8,745 bases of DNA. Origin: Gemmatimonadota bacterium. Its GTDB lineage: Bacteria; Gemmatimonadota; Gemmatimonadetes; Gemmatimonadales; Gemmatimonadaceae. Position numbers and translations under genes: made by a program. Positions 5,864 through 8,745 of the stretch are shown in pieces. Below the pieces are notes generated by a model that saw nothing but the letters and a program-made list of their open reading frames with translations, was not told the DNA's origin and searched no databases. The first letter of the stretch is position 1; each line of letters starts with the position of its first letter. The DNA is taken from the NCBI GenBank assembly GCA_947457715.1, contig CANGXK010000089.1:1-8745 (forward strand), given 5' to 3'.

Positions 5864-6823
5864 TTATCGCAGCCGAATCGTGAGGCGATGCCCGGCCCCC
5901 TCGCGCAGCGTCTCCCACCCGTAGTCCATCGTGAAGCGATCTACCATGAAGCCGGCGCCCGCCGTGATCGGCCGCTCCTCGCGCAACTGCGGGCGGCGCG
6001 CGCCGGCGCGACCGGTGAACGTGACGCCCTCGAGGGGCGAGTAGCTCAACTCCACCCCGCCGCGGGGAAACAGCTCTCCATCCCGACGCACGCCGAGCTC
6101 CGCCGTGCCGCCCACATCGACCCACTTGCCGAGCCCTTTAGGCGCCGTCGCGATGCCCAGCGCGAGCTGCGTGGGCAGCGACTCGCGACGGCCGGCCACC
6201 TCGAGACGCGGACCGAGGTGCTGCACCGCCAAACCCACCGTGCTGTTCAAGAGCGACAGTGACTTCGAGGCCCCGACGTCGAACCCGACGCCGCCGGCGC
6301 GATCGTCCGTGACCCGCTCTTCGACGTACTTGGCGGCCACGCCCCAACGGATCTGCTTCCACGTGAGCGATGCCGCGACGCTTGCCGCCAGACTCGTGGT
6401 GCCGGCTGCGTTGTCACGCGTCAGCACCTCACTCTGCGCCGGAAATGCGCCATAGCGCGGGCCCGCATCGAACAGTTGCACACCGACACCGATGCCGAGC
6501 GGTCCAATGGTGGAGCTGCTGGCGAACTGTCCGGCCGTGGCCCCGCTTTCGTAGCGCTCCGCACCGAAGGCCAATCCAGTACCGGTACCCACCAGCGCGG
6601 GATTGCCGAACACGGCATCGACATCGCGCAGCGCCACCTGTGCGCCGCCCAACGACAACACGCGGGCTGTGGCCGGCAGCTTGAGGATGAGCGGCGCGTA
6701 GCGCTCACGCTGGTCCGGTACCGACGTTGGCGCCTGCGCGCGGGCGATCGACGTGACCGCGGTCGCGGCCAGCGCGGTGACGAACACCACTCCGCGTGCA
6801 CGCTTCGTGGACGAGCGGCTCAT
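5864..6823 (-). CDS. PorV/FadL-like outer-membrane beta-barrel protein
   Basis: From ATG 6823 the protein has 319 residues. It starts with a clear signal peptide: a basic MSRSSTKRARG, a hydrophobic core and an ARAQA end, with probable cleavage after residue 31. The mature N-terminus contains LSLGGAQVALRDVDAVFGNPALVG (about 57-80), which resembles the GGAxVAL...NPA signature of PorV/PorQ and related FadL-superfamily barrels. The rest is alternating short beta-strands with Gly-rich turns (for example GPLGIGVGVQLFDAG, VGLAVQHLGPRLEV, GVELSYSPLEGVTFTGRAGAR), as expected for an outer-membrane barrel. It ends in LTIRLR rather than the aromatic residue common in BAM substrates. An ATG 102 bases upstream is in frame but lies inside the hydrolase gene and yields no signal peptide. 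ATG 6823 overlaps the hydrolase stop as ATGA and has GGAG 7 nt upstream, so translation is probably coupled. Function may be cargo export or hydrophobic substrate transport. Confidence 0.8.
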   Translation of the reverse strand: MSRSSTKRARGVVFVTALAATAVTSIARAQAPTSVPDQRERYAPLILKLPATARVLSLGGAQVALRDVDAVFGNPALVGTGTGLAFGAERYESGATAGQFASSSTIGPLGIGVGVQLFDAGPRYGAFPAQSEVLTRDNAAGTTSLAASVAASLTWKQIRWGVAAKYVEERVTDDRAGGVGFDVGASKSLSLLNSTVGLAVQHLGPRLEVAGRRESLPTQLALGIATAPKGLGKWVDVGGTAELGVRRDGELFPRGGVELSYSPLEGVTFTGRAGARRPQLREERPITAGAGFMVDRFTMDYGWETLREGAGHRLTIRLR

Positions 6824-8745
6824 CGGGCCGCTCCGATCGTCTGGGCGGTGAACTCGGCGCGCATGTTGGAGAAGCCGATGTTGTCGAGAATGATCGTGCC
6901 CGCCGTGCTGCGGTCGAAGCGCCACCGCACGTGCGTGATGCGCGACGCGTCGAAGCCCGGTGTGGCGCGCGCGAAATCTGCGAGCGGAATCGCATACGTT
7001 TGCAGGACGATCTCGTAGACGTTGGCGAAGCGCTGCTTGTCGCGGCCGGCGCGGCGGTATACGTACGATTCCAGCGGGCGGCGTACCACGCCGTAGGCGG
7101 ACAGCGGCACCGCCGCCGTTCGGCCGTTCGCGTCGCTCGCCTCGACCGACAGGTCGATCGGCACCGCGTCAGGCTTCACGTCTCTGGCCGACGGTTTCTT
7201 CGGCGCAGACTTCTTGGGCGCCGACTTCGGCAGCGAGTCGGCATTCTTCGTGGTGTCACGCGCGGCCGCACGGGGACCGGGCTTGGCGTCGGTCGGCGAC
7301 AGTGAGAACACCAGCGACGACGACGCCCCCACGCTCCACGCCGCGCGCAGGGAGTCGCTCAGCTGCATGGCGAACGAGGCCGCCTTCCCGACCTTGGTCG
7401 TGTCGTCGCCGGCGATGCGATTGTTCCAGCCGATCGTGACGGCGTTGTGCGCCTGCGTCGATCCACGCGAGCGGAACGGCACCGGCGACTCCTTCCACAC
7501 CGCGACGGAATCAGTCGAGAATCGGACCCCGGGCACCGCCCCCGACGTCACATCGACGTCTTCTTCAAAATCGGCGGCCGTGCGGAACGCACTCTCCTGA
7601 AAGCGCGTGGTATACATCGTTCTCGGGAGCCACTGCCCCGCCACGCGATGGTCGCGGAACATCGGCAGATACGCACCCTTCCCGCGCAACGTGGCATCGA
7701 GAAAGGCCGAGATGTACACCTGGGCGACCTTGCGCTGATCGGCCTCGGAGATGAAGCCGCGCGTATCGAGCGCGCGCGCGCTGCGTGGTCCGCCGTCGAG
7801 ACTGCCCCACGTACTGTTCCACTGTCCGTGATTGGCGCGATACACGAACACCGCCGATTTGAACCACGGCTTGCCGTCGGTAAAGCGGATGCGCTCGTAC
7901 TGCGCGAGGCCGTTGAACGTCGACACGTCGCCGTCGTGCGAGCCATGCATCAGGAGGTAGTTGTAGTTCGTCACCGGGGTTGGCTTGTCGGCCGGGCGGT
8001 ACTGGCCATCCACCGGCGCGATCGCCACCAACGACTTGATGTCGAAGTTGAAGTCGAACTTCACCGTGGCATCGTCGGGATAGTACGCGAGGCGATTGAA
8101 CGCGCCGGCCACCGTGACGGCTTCTCCACCGCGCGAGTGACCCATGAGCGCGATGTTGTGCATGTCCACCTTGCCCTGCAGCGGCGAGCCGGTCGAGTCA
8201 TTGAAGCGTTTCCACGATTGCAGGTGCTTGAGCAGCATCCATCCGCGCGCATCGTTCTCGCCGCGGATGTTGCCGTTCAGAAAGTTCTCGTCGACCGACG
8301 CCACGATGTAACCGCGCGACGCGAGCAGCTCACCGAGATACCGGTAGCCCGGATCGGAGAACTGCTTCATGTCATGATTACCGTGCACCACCAGCACCAG
8401 CGGAAAAGGCCCCGGTGCATCGGGATACCAGACGCGCCCGTTCACGGGCAACTTCGTGAAGTCGAAGCCCCAGTACTTCTTGCGGCTCTGGGCCTGCTTG
8501 GGATCGGGTGCCGATGCGAACTTGGCGCCGTTCACGACGGCCGTTTTCAGCGTGACCGAGTCGCGATACACGGCGCGCCGCTTGTCGGTGCCGCTGCCGT
8601 AGTACAACGTCTTCACCGCGAAGCTCCCCAGCTGCGACGGGTCCGGCGCCGTGAGCAACTGCCGCGACAACACGACATCCGAGTCGTCGCGCGCCAATTT
8701 CAACGGCGCGACGCAGGCGCCCGCGATGAGCGATGCGGCGAGGGC
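6820..8745 (-). CDS. Exported alpha/beta-hydrolase (esterase-like) with C-terminal beta-sandwich domain, 5' end cut by window edge
   Basis: The frame is open to the right edge, giving 641 visible residues; the true start lies outside. The first visible residues, ALAASLIAGAC, look like the end of a lipoprotein signal with visible Cys11 as the lipidation site. A TTG at 8703 would remove this and is not preferred. The alpha/beta-hydrolase domain covers about 90-360: the oxyanion-hole HGNHD (122-126), the nucleophile Ser204 in GHSRGGEA, an acid at Asp271 or Asp273 in MHGSHDGD, and His306 in ANHGQWN. The fold resembles PAF-acetylhydrolase/dienelactone-hydrolase-type enzymes, so ester hydrolysis is likely, with substrate unknown. 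About 395-641 look like two beta-rich segments separated by a Lys/Ala/Pro linker (about 503-524). The end, with FDASRITHVRWRFD and IILDNIGF, resembles carbohydrate-binding jelly rolls. Its stop overlaps the start of the barrel gene (ATGA). Confidence 0.85.
   Translation of the reverse strand, partial: ALAASLIAGACVAPLKLARDDSDVVLSRQLLTAPDPSQLGSFAVKTLYYGSGTDKRRAVYRDSVTLKTAVVNGAKFASAPDPKQAQSRKKYWGFDFTKLPVNGRVWYPDAPGPFPLVLVVHGNHDMKQFSDPGYRYLGELLASRGYIVASVDENFLNGNIRGENDARGWMLLKHLQSWKRFNDSTGSPLQGKVDMHNIALMGHSRGGEAVTVAGAFNRLAYYPDDATVKFDFNFDIKSLVAIAPVDGQYRPADKPTPVTNYNYLLMHGSHDGDVSTFNGLAQYERIRFTDGKPWFKSAVFVYRANHGQWNSTWGSLDGGPRSARALDTRGFISEADQRKVAQVYISAFLDATLRGKGAYLPMFRDHRVAGQWLPRTMYTTRFQESAFRTAADFEEDVDVTSGAVPGVRFSTDSVAVWKESPVPFRSRGSTQAHNAVTIGWNNRIAGDDTTKVGKAASFAMQLSDSLRAAWSVGASSSLVFSLSPTDAKPGPRAAARDTTKNADSLPKSAPKKSAPKKPSARDVKPDAVPIDLSVEASDANGRTAAVPLSAYGVVRRPLESYVYRRAGRDKQRFANVYEIVLQTYAIPLADFARATPGFDASRITHVRWRFDRSTAGTIILDNIGFSNMRAEFTAQTIGAAR
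7198..7227 (-). repeat. Tandem 15-bp repeat encoding KSAPK-KSAPK
   Basis: Two adjacent 15-base units with near-identical sequence encode the pentapeptide KSAPK twice, followed by a degenerate KPSA. They lie in the flexible linker of the hydrolase, between two beta-rich segments. The unit is in frame, so copy changes would alter linker length without breaking the protein. Confidence 0.7.

Noticed and set aside
6824..6925. Extended start (ATG 6925) for the barrel protein
   Set aside because: It lies within the hydrolase gene and would bury the signal peptide; the ATGA overlap at 6823 with GGAG upstream is the better start.
1..8745. CRISPR arrays, insertion sequences, integrase or attachment duplication next to tRNA-Lys
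   Set aside because: No regularly spaced repeats, transposase or integrase motifs, or duplicated tRNA 3' end were found in the window.

Overview
The window is a GC-rich bacterial segment in which every supported gene lies on the minus strand, so transcription runs from the high coordinates to the low ones. The proteins (two lipoproteins, a PorV/FadL-like outer-membrane barrel, a MltD-like lytic transglycosylase and a PAP2 phosphatase) indicate a diderm, Gram-negative-type cell. Gene content, the tRNA without an encoded CCA end and frequent GTG/TTG starts would fit Gemmatimonadota. That placement is inference, because no rRNA or other phylogenetic marker is present.

Layout in transcription order. 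(1) 8745-6820: a large exported alpha/beta hydrolase, cut at its 5' end by the window edge. It has a lipobox-like start, a Ser-Asp-His triad and a C-terminal beta-sandwich-like domain behind a Lys/Ala/Pro linker. (2) 6823-5864: a PorV/FadL-like outer-membrane barrel joined to the hydrolase by a 4-base ATGA stop/start overlap. (3) 5863-5780: intergenic, with a 9-bp stem-loop and a weak promoter candidate. (4) 5779-5707: tRNA-Lys(UUU). (5) 5678-4029: a MscS-family mechanosensitive channel starting only 28 nt after the tRNA. (6) 4013-2046: a 7-TM, GAF-containing HisKA_3 histidine kinase. (7) 2023-1331: its NarL/LuxR-type response regulator. (8) 1261-746: a PAP2-superfamily phosphatase. (9) 734-494: a small uncertain gene, perhaps frameshifted. 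(10) 469-1: the N-terminal part of a MltD-like lytic transglycosylase, cut by the left edge.

Genes 5-7 are tightly packed (gaps of 15 and 22 nt) and are probably one operon: a turgor-gated channel, a membrane sensor kinase and a DNA-binding regulator. A lipid phosphatase and a peptidoglycan-cleaving enzyme follow, so an envelope or osmotic stress theme is a reasonable reading, though not proven. The hydrolase/barrel pair is a second coupled unit, possibly for processing and moving a hydrophobic or surface substrate. I see no mobile element, CRISPR array, rRNA or phage gene. The most unusual points are the channel-kinase-regulator operon, the kinase's 7-TM sensor with its HHLDYPF motif, the coupled hydrolase/barrel pair, and the possible frameshift in the small gene.
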